Source: Xiphydria camelus
Lineage: Eukaryota > Arthropoda > Insecta > Hymenoptera > Xiphydriidae
Length of the DNA stretch: 64,000 bases
Assembly: GCA_963678675.1 (NCBI GenBank)
Contig: OY783200.1
Location: 6,212,501-6,276,500, forward strand
Direction: 5' to 3'
Shown here: piece by piece, positions 43,800 through 55,300 of the stretch
How positions within the stretch are numbered: position 1 is the first letter of the stretch
Layout: the number at the start of each line of letters is the position of its first letter
The notes under the pieces: model-generated
What the model was told of the DNA's origin: nothing
Database searches by the model: none
Seen by the model: the letters and a program-made list of their open reading frames with translations, nothing else
Position numbers and translations under genes: made by a program

Positions 43800-44090
43800 A
43801 TGAATAGACGGCCTATTTACTGGAATATAACAATTCCTATAGTAGAAAAATATAATTTGGATGAAGCGCGAGCTGATATATCCAAGGAAATAGGGAATTC
43901 CGTTTTCGGCATTTTGATAAGGATTAATGCTATGGATGTCTGATAAGATGAAGAATTCATTTTGGGCGTAAGAAAAACAAATTTAATGATGAATATACCT
44001 AATATATTTCGAGTATATATTCTAAAATACAACTATAATAATAAAAATATAATTATCAATGATGTAGATAAGCAAAAATAATTGACAGTT
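43800..44090 (+). pseudogene. Decayed coding-like stretch of unknown identity
   Basis: Starting at an ATG (about 43800), one frame reads 47 protein-like residues (including EKYNLDEARADISKEIG), then two adjacent stops (TGA, TAA), then about 45 more residues in the same frame (including ILGVRKTNLMMNIPNIF) to a TAA. The amino-acid mix on both sides of the stops looks like real protein, unlike the antisense frame. I do not recognise the family. It could be a transposon, endogenous viral or host gene remnant, and AT-rich chance is not excluded. Confidence 0.35.
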
Positions 44091-44229
44091 CACTAGAAAA
44101 CTATTATTGTCCCGTCGAATTTGACGACTTCGCCATTCCTTCCGCTATTTCTTTCTCCTGTTCTCAACAATCATGACCAAATGTGTGAAAAAACTGTTTT
44201 CCATTTTCCACAGAAAGTTTATAATAATA

Positions 44230-45070
44230 ACAAGCTTCACAGCCCCTACTCATCTGATTTTAGAGGAAATAGGGGAAATTTTGACAAAAGAAAGGGAGAC
44301 AATTTTAATTAAAAAAAGATCTTCCAGAAATTAGAAACATGCAGTGGTTTAAAAAAAATGTTAATTTGTAAGATATACAACGAGACATCAATATTTATTA
44401 AGTTGGAGGATGTTTTTACAGCGTAAAAATTTATATCTCATATTATGCAACTTAAATCTCAGCATCACAATCTAATTTAAGGAAACGGGACCATTTCTCA
44501 AATCTAGATTCCGGTAAGAAACATTAATTCAACCAAGTTATATTTTAAACGAAATATTGATGCAGGTAAATAAAGTAGGGGTTTTAGTACCATTTTAGCA
44601 AAAAAAAATATATAATTTTCACCCTTTTCACGTTTTCCGAAACGACGAGAAGACAAACTCAGCTGAGAAGTTGAATAATAGGTGGTTTCAGGGGAAAAAT
44701 ATCGAATTATAAGAAGAAATGAGGAGAATCGCGAGTTTTAGGGTGAAAAGGAGAAACTTAAAAAAATAGGGGAATAAAGAGGAAAGGGTTCACTGTGAAA
44801 CTTGCAATAAAAAGGTAAGTCATAATATCGATAGAATTTATACACTCTCAAAAATGTCCGCTTGTCACATATGGAATTCTATTCGCTGCAAATAGAGTCT
44901 TCTTTCGGCAAAGAGAATTTATTTGCAGCGAATAGAATTCGATTTGCAGCAAGCGCACATTTTTGAGAGAGCACTGTATTACCTTTCATGATTGCAAGAA
45001 TCTCGATACAGTAGATCGTTAATATAACAAAGGCATCTTTCCTCCAACGAAAAACTAACGGTGGGATAGT
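44230..45070 (+). repeat. Dispersed repeat family F, copy 2 (uninterrupted)
   Basis: This is the cleanest copy of the family at 35690-38190. From CTTCACAGCCCCTACTC through ATATTTATTAAGTTGG to CGATACAGTAGATCGTTAAT and ACTAACGGTGGGATAG it is continuous. AATAGAATTC and CAAATAGA motifs recur at 44870-44960. Non-coding. Confidence 0.7.
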
Positions 45071-45715
45071 TGCCTCACGAATAAATAATTATTTCGACAT
45101 GCAAGATTAAAATCAAACAGTAGTTATTTCTCTTCATCGGTTAACTCTACTGATCCGCAAAAATTGCTTTCACGTCGAATTTTTTTGGTAGAATATCTTA
45201 CAGGTATTATTTTAACGGAAACAGTTTCATCTGAAATGAATAACGAGCTGTGCTCTCCATTTGAAACTGTTATAAATACTTAATAAATACAGTTGATGGA
45301 TAAATTTGACATTTCTATATTAACGAATATGTAATCTGATCAAACAGACATAGCCCATTGTCTCGATCGTGTTGTATATTCGAAATAAAGGGGGTTGAGC
45401 GTCTATCCCAATTTTACCCCATCTGCACCGAGAAAAAAAGTCCATTAGGCCAAATAAACCGATTTATTTGAATTTCAGTTTCTCTGAAACGACTAATTTC
45501 TCATCGACACAAATATCATTTCATTATTCCGATGAAACGATTAGTGTTGACGTTAGTAAATATTTTATTAAAATATATTTATTTGGAACAAGGGTCTGCT
45601 TGTCAGAGTGGAATGAAAACTTCTCGTTCCCATGAATCGGTGTGTTTGAATCACTGAACCTAATTTTCTTGAAACAAGATTCAGAGCTCGACAAAGTATT
45701 GCATTGATACGAACG
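45071..45715. other. AT-rich segment, probable MITE remnants
   Basis: CACCGAGAAAAAAAGTCC at 45426 resembles the CACSGAGAAAA end of the MITE at 47414. Pairs of GAAACGATTAG and CTGAAACGACTAAT motifs lie at 45485-45560. No gene is seen. Confidence 0.3.
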
Positions 45716-46090
45716 CGGTGAACTCTTCACGGAGAGTTAGGCGATCCGCATATCGGGAACCGCGGCGACGACGAAACATCTCGTTCTATTGTATTTCGCG
45801 AGAGAACCACCAGAGTCTCGACGAGTTCGTTACCCCCGCGCGGAGGAGGAGGAGGGGGACGACGACGTCGCCGATATCCACAAAACTGTCGTTCGACGGA
45901 ACCGATAAGGCGGATGAGAATGCATGCGGGAGTCGCGGCGAGTACCGCATAAACGCACGGCGAGTTCGAGTGGAAATGGGAAAATGGCTCGGAGCGAGTC
46001 GAGGAAGCGTCCGACGTCGATCACCCGGCGCCGCGCGCGTATCGCAAAAAAAGTCCGGGTTCATCGTCGCGCAGCATCGAATTAATTAAT
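45716..46090. other. CpG-rich unique island
   Basis: A 123-codon plus frame (45718-46089) starts at an ATG at 45717 and is Arg-rich (RRVRRSAYREPRRRRN). Minus frames are equally open. Composition explains the frames, and no domain is seen. Confidence 0.4.
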
Positions 46091-46097
46091 CGGATGG

Positions 46098-47050
46098 CCA
46101 CTGTTAGAAGTGTTTTTGATTTCACAATATGACGCTATACGGATGTGTAGAGAATTCAAAAATACATTCTTCATTTTAATAAGCAAACTTTGAATTCACT
46201 AGAAAACTTTTAAAATCACAAATTTCGTTTTGATTTCCAAATACACATTGGGAAATAAAAAACTCGTACTTTTTTATTTAATCACACTGTCCCTTTAAAT
46301 AGGCAACGTTCACTCTGAATTCCTAACATCGTGTTTGTATTTCACAACAGCGTTTGAAAAAAACAATACCCATATTTGGTTTTAAAATATGTATGGGAAA
46401 AACCTAAAACGCGTCTCTTTTGAATTCACAATACATTGTGATGTTTCAATAGCGTCGTCGGTTCAGTTTGCGTCTACGTGTGATATAATAATGATGTTTC
46501 AAATAGTGCAAATTGTACCGAATTGTTCCATAAATAATGAATGATTAATATTATCATAATCGCTACTGTTTTGAAATAGAAAGTATGAAATTATTTTATA
46601 AAATTTAATGAGAAGAACCTTCGAGAGCAGTCACTGTCATGTTCGGTTTCTATATATGACTGGAGTCGACCGACACCGATATCGAAGAGTCGTTGGCTCA
46701 ATTGGTAGAGTGCGATGCAGCTCGTCCTAAAGATCGCAGGTTCGAGTCCCGGTAGGGTATGAAAAAAAAGCCGACACCACTAGGCGGGTCGGCAGGTAGC
46801 AGTGTAAAGTCACTGCGTGCGTTCCATTTTTAGGCTGAGTTAGTAGTGCATTGTGATTTCACAACACCTTATCTTTCGAATTTCACAGTACCGAAGAGCG
46901 CTTTTACTTTTCCACACAAAGTATTGTGATTTTAAAATACAACGATTTCGGAACTCCTAACACCATTACCCATTAGTTTCAATGTACACTCGTGTTTGTA
47001 AAAATGCTTCCGTTACATTTATTGTGATTTCCTAATAGAAACTTGTAACA
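46098..47050. mobile_element. TIR element with ends CACTGTTA, saturated with TGTGAATT/AATTCACA-type motifs
   Basis: CACTGTTAGAAGT at the left and the complement of CACTGTTACAAGT at the right. Throughout, TTTGAATTCACAA, ATTGTGATTT and TTTCACAA recur. A tRNA-derived SINE is nested at about 46688-46830. Confidence 0.5.
46688..46830 (+). mobile_element. tRNA-derived SINE head
   Basis: Box A-like TGGCTCAATTGGTAGAG (46694-46710) and box B GGTTCGAGTCC (46739-46749) have the spacing of a Pol III tRNA promoter. The anticodon stem would enclose about 16 nt instead of 7, and the acceptor stem does not close, so it is not a working tRNA. A GC-rich body follows an A run (GAAAAAAAAGCCGACACC), including GCCGACACC...GGGTCGGC. 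This structure is typical of a SINE. Confidence 0.6.
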
Positions 47051-47413
47051 GTGCGCGAGTGACCCGAGAATCGTCAACGGAGCGCCTCGCAGCTTTCGGC
47101 GGATCGATGGCTCCGGCGAGAGACGAACCGGAAGCGCGTGTACCCTTCTCGACGACGAAGACGACGTCACGCGCGGCCCGGGACGATCGATGGTTCGGTT
47201 TAATTAGCGTCTGCACGCTGAACTGCCCGCGAGTTGGATAACCCGCGGACCGCAGGTGCCGCGCGTATCGTTAATCCTACTTATATATATCATATCTCGA
47301 CCGACGCTCCTGGCACGCGATGCGGGGTGGGGATAATTAGTTTATCGGGTCGGCTAATTGAAAGAAAATGTGTCGCCGGCAAGGAGTGCGGAGAACCGAC
47401 GTTTTTTTCCGGG
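47051..47413. other. CpG-rich unique island
   Basis: High GC with frames of 60-94 codons on both strands. No domain, repeat partner or RNA gene was recognised. Confidence 0.35.
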
Positions 47414-47735
47414 TCTCCGACTGCACCGAGAAAACGGTTTTTTTTTTTTGTAGTTGATAAATGTTTGTTAGAGTATGGCGAAATGAACATTTTATTGGAC
47501 CAAGTAAACATTCGTTAATTATTGCAATAGTTAACGAATGTTGCAATATTTATTTGGCACAATTAGATCCTTTTAGGCAACTACTTGAGCGAAATAAACA
47601 TTTTAATAATTAACTTATATTTTCTTGTGTTAACGAAATATTTATGTAGCCGTATCTGAAGTTATACTTATAAATTATTAGTAAACTATTTTCTTAGTGT
47701 GATGATCATAATATAGAAGAGTGCTACACGGAGAA
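47414..47735 (+). mobile_element. MITE with CACSGAGAAAA-type ends
   Basis: It starts CACCGAGAAAACGGTTTTT and ends near CTACACGGAGAAAAAGG. Inside, CATTCGTTAATTATTGCAAT and ATAGTTAACGAATG are inverted around 47525. The reverse copy is at 37090-37690. Confidence 0.45.
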
Positions 47736-48800
47736 AAAGGCGAAGGTAAAATTAACCTACGTTGCTGGGTAAAAATCGTTACAGTTAGAGGAATTACATA
47801 TATATTTAAGTGTATTATAACTTTACTATACATTTAGTAACCATAACTATCATTAAATAGTTGCACGTACTATTGAGATTAGTGTAATAATTATTTGAAT
47901 AGTAGGTACACACAACTATTCAATGGTAGTTATGGTTACTAAATGAATAGTAAGATACATATTATAATAAAAAAGCGGTTACTTCAGTTACAACAATTTT
48001 GACCCAGCAACATAAATAGGTTAATTTTACCCTAACAACTACTTAGGTAGTATAAATAAAAATAACTCATTTTAATGAAAGATTTTAACTCTAACTAAAA
48101 GTTCAACTATTTCAAAAATTAGTAGGTAAAATAATTTATAATTATAGTAATAAGAACCAATTTTAATAGTAAACTATGTAGTAATCTGAAATAGCTGAAA
48201 CCACTTTTAGTTAGAGTTAAACTGAGGAACAACTTATCAAAACGCATTATGTTCTTCCAGAGTATTGAAATCAATACTCTGGAAGGACATAATGCGTTTT
48301 GATAAGCTGCTCCTCAATTCTACTCTATTGAAATAAGTTATTTTTACTATGAATTTACGAGCTAAGTTTACGGGTAGCGTAGAGTAAGAAGAAAGATTAG
48401 GATAAATTTAACTATCTTGCTGGGTAAAAATGATTGGAGTTATGTTACTACTTATTTACTGCGTAACTACTGTTAAGTAGTTGGATGTACTGTTGCAAAT
48501 AGTGCAATAATTATAGTAACAAGAACCCATTTAATAGTAAATTATGTATAAACATACAATTGTAAACATGTAGTACATATTACCACAGAAAAATGATAAA
48601 TATTACTATATGAAATCAGAAAACTCAAAACAGTAAATTTTAGTATTGCAAAATAGTATCCAAATATCGTAATTCTTCCAGCAATACATGTTTTAATATT
48701 ACTATTACATTTTACTATTAATCTGGGCTATGACCCTTGGCAACCCATAAAAATACTAAAAAAAAATTGTAAACTTTACTATTTTTTCTTTCGATGTAAA
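47736..48800. mobile_element. TTACTAT/ATAGTAA-saturated repeat, copy 1
   Basis: It matches 56595-57310 in reverse: GTTAATTTTACCCT, CAACTATTTAATGGTAGT-like blocks, GGTTCTTATTACTATAATTAT and CCCAGATTAATA. ATAGTA/TACTAT occurs throughout. A 94-bp perfect-type palindrome (48223-48316) is nested. Confidence 0.6.
48223..48316. repeat. 94-bp near-perfect palindrome with almost no loop
   Basis: The left arm TGAGGAACAACTTATCAAAA...CCAGAGTATTGA is followed after AA by TCAATACTCTGG...TTTTGATAAGCTGCTCCTCA. About 3 mismatches were noted in 46 paired positions. It has the size of a miRNA hairpin but an ultra-short loop. It may be a minimal foldback insertion. Confidence 0.8.
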
Positions 48801-49405
48801 TGCCAAAAAAATTAAATTTCAGTATTTATATAAGCTATTCTGATGTTCTTCATGAATAAATTTTTCTTTTTCATATTCTTGGCATTAGCACCTTTCTACA
48901 GTACGATCTTCAATTGTCACCACTCTCGGGTGAGGAGACAACGCAACCGCGAAGAACCGTCCAAATTTCTACTGAAAAAATGTTCCCGGATAACAAAGTG
49001 CGACGGCTCGATCAGCGGTGAACCAACGAGACGAGGCCGGTGGACCCTCGAATCGTCGCGACGAAACGACCGACCAAATTGGTACTCGCGATGATTTACC
49101 GTTCGCAAAGTTGAAATTTGGTTTAATCTCGCACTAACCGCACTATTGCGGGTCCGGCCGGCCTCGGGATTGCGCGATTAACATTCCTCTTCGGGGTTTC
49201 GCCGTTGTTTCTCGCTCGGATGTCGGGAAATTCTGTTTACCTCGGATTTCAAAGAGGCCTTCGCCGAGCGAGTGCTAACCACGCTCTCGAGACAATTAGG
49301 ACGGGAAGTGCCCGGGATTCGATTTCATCGGAGGCCCCATGAAGGGTTGACCGAACAAGGAATGCGTGACGGGAATTCGATGAACCCTAGAAAAAAATTG
49401 TTATA
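48801..49405. other. Unique segment, GC-rich from 48910
   Basis: An 83-codon frame (48843-49094) starts with a hydrophobic stretch like a signal peptide (MNKFFFFIFLALAPFYSTIF), but this comes from AT-rich DNA joined to a GC-rich, Arg-rich remainder. I do not call it a gene. No other feature. Confidence 0.35.
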
Positions 49406-49407
49406 TA

Positions 49408-50200
49408 CAGGGTGTTTCAAAAGTAAGCGTAAACCTTCCGGAGGCGTAATCCTCGGATAAAAATAAGACAAAAAGTTCCTATTAACATGGGTCCGGAAAT
49501 GCTTTATAAAGAAGCTACGCCCCTTCGAATGGGGCACCCTGAAGACGGTTTTTCCTCAATATTTCCGAAACCGTTAACAATACAATTTTGAAAATACATA
49601 CACGCGGTATAAACTTTTGGCGCTGAACTCGATTCTGAATTCAGAATTTAAAAATTGTTGTCAGGGGCGTCACGTACCGGGAAGGTTAATGGCTAAAATA
49701 ACCCTATTTTTTTATGTTTCAGTTCATTACGGTTTTCGTTCAAAATTATAAAATTTCAAAGTGTTTTACGTAAAAACGGTACTCTTAGTTCATCTCGATA
49801 GAATGAACCGTTTTCGAGAAGATTTATTCTGAAAATAGGGTTATTTTAGCCATATGTTTTGTCGTAAAAACCTTCATAAACTTTGTATTTTTTATTCCAA
49901 ATTCACAGCAGATCAAATGCCGGATCAGGCGTTTCTTATAAATTTTTTTACACTGAATATGATCCCGTATTCAAAATTAGCACATAACTTTAGTATATAC
50001 TAAAGATATTTTTACCTGAATATATTACAAAAAACCGTTTTTACCACTTTCAATTCGAACTTTCTCAAAAATCTGACATGATAACCAAACTCTACACACG
50101 AGAACCCTTTTAAGCGTCAAAAAATATACAAGAATCATTTGGTCCAATCCTTGATCGAATTTTAGCGTAAGACCGTGTCAAAAATATATAAACATTTTTT
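49408..50200 (+). repeat. Repeat beginning CAGGGTGTTTCAAAAGTAAG
   Basis: The start CAGGGTGTTTCAAAAGTAAGC follows TATA. CTAAAATAACCCTATTTTT (49693) and GAAAATAGGGTTATTTTAGCC (49833) form an inverted pair about 140 bp apart. The style of end fits an insect DNA transposon, but the right end was not found. Confidence 0.4.
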
Positions 50201-50204
50201 TCTC

Positions 50205-50760
50205 TCGGGAAGGAACCGACGGACGCGTGATGCATGATATTCTCCCCGATATCTCCCGAATTTCCGGGAGGCCTTTCATCAGCGTTTAAATCCTCGAGCC
50301 ACTTTTCCGCCTCCCCCGCCGTACAACAGAGAGCCGACAGCTACGCGCCATTTACTCCCGTTGTGTCGCCTCGAAAACGCACTCGCGCGCGTCGCACCAG
50401 CCCTGACCGGGGACGCTGGATTCCGGGAGAGCGCGCCAGCGCGGGTAGGATTAAATTCCGTCTCCCCGGCTGCCTCATGAATTTTTCTCCCGGCGCCACT
50501 GCGGCGTTTGCATAGGATGGGACATTTATTGTCACCAGTCGGGAGAGTTCGAGTTCCATTGCGGGGCGGCGATGCTTTCAACCCGGACGCGCGATAACTT
50601 CTCTGGCGTTTCCACCCAACTTTTCCCGCGCGCCGGTTATTCGGGTCATTCTTCGCCGGGCACACGGGCGAAAAGAAGGGTTCGACGAGTCCTACTGCAG
50701 GGCGAGAGGTGCGAAGAATGAAGGGTGTCTTCTCCCTGGACGTCGTCCGAGCTTTCGGTG
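50205..50760. other. CpG-rich unique island
   Basis: GC- and CpG-rich with frames up to 128 codons (minus, 50279-50665). All are composition-driven. No domain. Confidence 0.4.
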
Positions 50761-52506
50761 AAAATGTGGTGGATAGATTTTGTTAAGAATGGCGACAGAT
50801 ATGAATTCTTATGTAATTTATAAAAATTCAAAGGAATATGATAAATTCTGTAAAAATTGCGATGACGAATTTTGACAAATTCTATCAGTTTTTGGCGATT
50901 TTCATCGATATATTTTTTAACGTGAGAGATTAATTAGAAATTGTCCAATACCGTTACATTTTTTCAAACATTTTTAATACAATTCGTCAATAATTGTAAG
51001 AAATTCGTTTTGTGAAATAATGCAAATTATGTGAAATACTTACGAATTATTGAATTGATATTATTAGAGTGTATGACAGATTTTCGAAAGATTTTACACT
51101 GTTCTAGAATGAATGAAATCAGGCATAATCAGAAGTGTCCTGAGTAAAGTTATAGTTTCACAATGTTTTTAAAAATTATCTCTTCACGCACATTTTCTGT
51201 CGAGAAAATTACATATACCCTCATAAAAATATGCTGGAATAAATATTTATACCATTATCAAACAAATTTAAAATTTTATTTGTCCTTGGGTATACAAGTT
51301 TTATCATCCTTATGAAATTTTCCGTGTTTTCAAACACATGAATAGACTCCTACAAATACCTATTTATCTTTTTGAGATTTTTATAGGTGGATGTATGAAA
51401 TTTTCGTTTCAAAAGCGCATTTTTCCATAGAGAATCATATGAAATTCCTATAGGTTTTTGTAGGATACAAGTTTGTAAAACTCTAACAGAATTTCGAACA
51501 TACATATCTACAGAAACCAAAACAAATGAACTATGAAAGAATGCATCAAAAGCTGTGAAAGTTTGTCAAATTTTAACAGAATTTGAAAATACTTACAGAA
51601 GATAAAAAGAAACAAATTATGACAGAATATGTCAGTAGCTGTGAAAGTTTGTCAAGTTCTGTATCGATTGTTCCAAAAGTACAAAAGAATTTACCAGATT
51701 TTTGTATAATGTCTGGCACATTCTGGTAAAATTCGTCAACGCGGATGATAATCTCTATCAAAATTTGCCAAAATTTAATACTCGGTTTTGACAAAATCTA
51801 TGAAATTCCGACTGACAGAAATACTCACGAAAGATGAAAAGAAACAAATTATGACAGCATGTGTCAATAGCTCTGAAAGTTTGTCAAATTCTGTGTCGAT
51901 GTTCCAAAGGCATAACAAAATTTATCAGATTTTTTATAATATCTGACACATTCTAATAAAATTTGTCAACGCGGATGATAATCTCTATCAAAATTTGCCA
52001 AAATTTAATACTCGATTTTGGCAAAATCTATGAAATTCCGACTGACAGAAATACTCACGAAAGATGAAAAGAAACAAATTATGACAGCATGTGTCAATAG
52101 CTCTGAAAGTTTGTCAAATTCTGTGTCGATGTTCCAAAGGCATAACAAAATTTATCAGATTTTCAATAATATCTGACACATTCTAATAAAATTTGTCAAC
52201 GCGGATGATAATTTCTATCTAAATTTTCCAAAATTTAATACTCGATTCCGACAAAAAATCTGTGTAATTCTCACTAACAAAAATACTCACAGAAGATTTA
52301 AAGAAACAAATTATGACAGCATATGTCAATAGCTCTGAAAGCTTATCAAATTCCGTGTCGACGTTCCAAAGGCACAACCGAATTTGTAAAATTTTGTATA
52401 ATATCTGACGCATTCCGGTAAAAGTTGTCAACGCGGACAATAATTCCTACAAAATTTGCCAAAATGTAATACTCGGTTCTGACAAAATCTGTAAAATTCT
52501 CACACC
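50760..52506. repeat. TTTTGTCAA-rich family, with four tandem units of about 235 bp
   Basis: From 51588 a unit repeats: CTCACGAAAGATGAAAAGAAACAAATTATGACAG recurs at about 51822, 52062 and, altered, at 51590 and 52294. Each unit includes GTCAACGCGGATGATAATYTCTATC and ACTCGATTTTGGCAAAATCT. 50760-51100 matches 27960-28260. Units at 51822 and 52062 are nearly identical, implying recent tandem duplication. Confidence 0.75.
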
Positions 52507-52957
52507 CCGCGTTTCCATCCGAGGGGTGCGGTACTTTCGACGGGATGAACTCCTCGGTTCACCTGCGACATGAACGTGACGTTTCCCGCTCGATCGACGT
52601 TCCAGCGAGTTTTATCAAGCCCCGGCGGAGTCTCCGAAGGGCAGGTCTCCGGGAAACGAGCGCTACGGGCAGGGCCGAACCCGGATTATAGCTGTCGGTC
52701 TTGCTCCACGGCGCTGAGATAGGTTCGGCCCCCCGAGAGAGAGAGAGAGAGAGTATATTATCCTTTCGGTGGAGCTGCGAGAGGGGATTGCAGTGGCCGT
52801 CGGTGTTTACGGTGATTACGGACAAGAAATTACCTAGACGCAAGGGGGGCTCGGCCTGAAACACTCGGGCGATATGGATCAGTCGAGTGGCTTATATGTA
52901 TCGCGATTAATCCCTATTAAAAACGCCATCGAACGTGCTCGCCTGTAACTTTCAGAT
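52507..52957. other. GC-rich unique segment with GA run
   Basis: GAGAGAGAGAGAGAGAGAG at 52735-52753. A 101-codon minus frame (52559-52864) lacks a domain. Confidence 0.4.
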
Positions 52958-53701
52958 TAGTCCAGGAAAGTTGTATCGGCGTACATAGCGTGAAAAAAAA
53001 AAATTCCGGACAAGCTGATTTTTTCAGGGTTTGTCAGCGACTGTCTCCTGAGTGTAAAATTAGCAAAATCGGAAACTTTCCCCTTGGACTTTTGAGGAAT
53101 AGGGGCTGTTTTTTGAAAATTATGCTATAACAAAATTATTAGACTGAGATTGTACATAAGAATATTTTCTCTATTACTTTGTCTTATGAAAGTTGTTTAT
53201 AAATTTATTATTTCCGGACTTAGCGGCCGTTTATTGAACCCCAATTCTTCGTGTACTGGGCGCTACCTTGGGGTGGTTCTCTTGGGGGTGGTTTTCGAAA
53301 AGTTTGTTTTTCAGCAAATTGTCCCTTATGAAAGCTGTTCATAATAAATGTACAAATACTTTTCCTTGTGAACTTTTTTTGCAACTTGACTATTTTTGGA
53401 GGTAGCGCCCAGTACACGAAGAATTGGGGTTCAATAAACGGCCGCTAAGTCCGGAAATAATAAATTTATAAACAACTTTCATAAGACAAAGTAATAGAGA
53501 ATGTTCTTATGTACAATCTCAGTCTAATAATTTTGTTATAGCATAATTTTCAAAAAACAGCCCCTATTCCTCAAAAGTCCAAGGGGAAAGTTTCCGATTT
53601 TGCTAATTTTACACTTGGGAGACAGTCGCTGACAAACCCTGAAAAAATTAGCTCGTCCGGAATTTTTATTTTTGTTTTCAAACGACAACTTTCCTGGACT
53701 A
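52958..53701. mobile_element. Foldback element, arms of about 300 bp nearly identical
   Basis: The ends TAGTCCAGGAAAGTTG and CAACTTTCCTGGACTA (with an inserted AAACGA difference) pair. Arms 52961-53277 and 53401-53697 match almost without change through GTTATAGCATAATTTTCAAA, CTTAGCGGCCGTTTATTGAA and TGTACTGGGCGCTACC. The spacer is about 123 bp. Confidence 0.85.
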
Positions 53702-54185
53702 GATTGCATCGTCGAGTTCCAAACGATCGGGCGATCGATTCGCCTTGGTGGGCCGGTGAAGCCGAGCGCGCCAATTGTCGGGTCGTAACTGGAGCGCCAC
53801 CACGGTTTGGGCCAATATCCCGTCGACTTATGGAATCGTATCGACTTATGGCGAGCCGTGAAAGGAATATCGGTAAGTCGTAAATGGGGGTGGGAGGGAG
53901 CCCCTAAAAATGGCGCCGATGTCGCGTCCCGGTCGTATCTCCTCGCGGGGTAATAACGAAGGAGAAGATTTTCCGAGACGGTAAAGTTTGGCTTTTCAAT
54001 ATTTCCCTTCTCGCGGGGGGAGCGCGGAGGGGTTTAAGGAAGACTTCCGCGTGACTGTCGCGCGCGTGCGGGTCTCGCGGATGGCGGGGAAAATATTCCG
54101 CATTGGGAAAAAAAATTGGTTGAATCGATTTATTTGGTTTGAATTGTTTCGAGTAATTATTACAAGTGTTTTCTTCATTCAGATA
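53702..54185. other. GC-rich unique segment
   Basis: It contains TATGGAATCGTATCGACTTATGG and a GCGCGCGTGCG stretch (about 54060). Frames of 60-74 codons only. Confidence 0.35.
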
Positions 54186-54450
54186 ATTGAAGGGCTTATT
54201 GGAAAAACGTGAGAAGCCACAAAATCATTTCATTGAGAAGACGGGCTTTGAAGTTTCATAAAAATTTGTAAAATGCATATTTCTCATTAATATAACCCCT
54301 CAGTGTTTTTAACAAATGTACTCTAGCTCGTATATTAACGTCTACAATCTTAAAGTATGACAAAATAACGCAGGGGACTACTACAAAGTAAACTATTTAT
54401 TTTTGAAGAGAGTGTGGCTTAAGCGTCTTTCCAATAAGCCCTTCAATTGT
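54186..54450. mobile_element. MITE with ends AATTGAAGGGCTTATTGGAAA
   Basis: AATTGAAGGGCTTATTGGAA (54186) faces TTCCAATAAGCCCTTCAATT (54450), and pairing continues loosely through GAAGCCACA/TGTGGCTTA. About 265 bp, AT-rich, non-coding. Confidence 0.75.
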
Positions 54451-54464
54451 GTTCAATGCAACCC

Positions 54465-54900
54465 TGATGGGAAAATTTCTCTAGCAAATTTCGGAAAAAC
54501 TGAGATATTTTGACTTTTTCCCGACTTTCTGTAGTAATCGGAACGTTTTCAGACATTTTCAGGGAAGTATCAGAGTTTGCCAGAGAATGTCAGAGAAGTG
54601 TCGCAAAATATCGATTTTTCTTTCACGCATAAAAACTTGCTCAAAAATTCTGATAAACTCAGATAAGTATATATCTCAAAAATTGCAGACAAACTCTGAA
54701 AAACGTCTAATCAACTCTGAAATTCGCTCATTTTGGAAAACGTATCTACTTATAATTTCAGTAAAAATAATCTATAGACATTTTCAGAACTTTTCAGAAG
54801 TTTTGCAGATTTTTAGAGATCTTTCTAGACATGCGACAGTTTCTATTAGACTTTTTCGAAAAGATTTTGTTCGTGAAAGAAAAATGGATAGATATTTTTT
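54465..54900 (+). repeat. TCTGAAAA-family repeat
   Basis: It starts CCCTGATGGGAAAATTTCTC and shows GACATTTTCAGGGAAGTATCAGAG and ATCGATTTTTCTTTCACGCAT. It runs into a family-F related segment. Confidence 0.65.
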
Positions 54901-54929
54901 GACACTTTTCTGGCTTCCGCTGACAAACT

Positions 54930-55300
54930 ACGCAGCTACGTCATCGTGTTGTATAAGCCTGTTTCTCTCGCATTCGTTGCTTGGCATAAGTGCGTCTCTC
55001 ATGCGTTTCGATATGACGTCACGATGTTGCAGAGAAAAATGCGCTTTATAACTCTATGAATAATTATTTCATCGGACACTTTCTTTTTTGCGCGATATCA
55101 AATACATAGGTATACAGATTACAAATGAAATTCAAAAATACGAATACTTGTTTAACGAGAATGCCGAATTGTAGAGGAAAAAGTGAAAAACCGTGAGTTT
55201 TATGATGAAAAAGTGCAAACTGAAAAAACTAGGGAAATGAAAGGGAATAGGAAACACACTGTGAAGCCTGAACTATTTTTTTAACGTGACTAATATCAAC
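54930..55300 (+). repeat. Family F-related segment, shared with 60410-60640
   Basis: GTTGCTTGGCATAARTGCGTCT, ATGACGTCA and ATTACAAATKRAATTYAAAAAT are shared with 60440-60610. GAGTTTTATGATGAAAAAGTG parallels 37858 of family F. Confidence 0.5.

Noticed and set aside
46688..46760. Functional tRNA gene
   Set aside because: Boxes A and B are good, but the anticodon loop is too long and the acceptor stem does not pair, so it is a SINE head.
48843..49094. 83-codon frame with signal-peptide-like start
   Set aside because: The hydrophobic start comes from the AT-rich edge of a MITE and the rest is GC-biased Arg-rich sequence. No family or splice context supports it.
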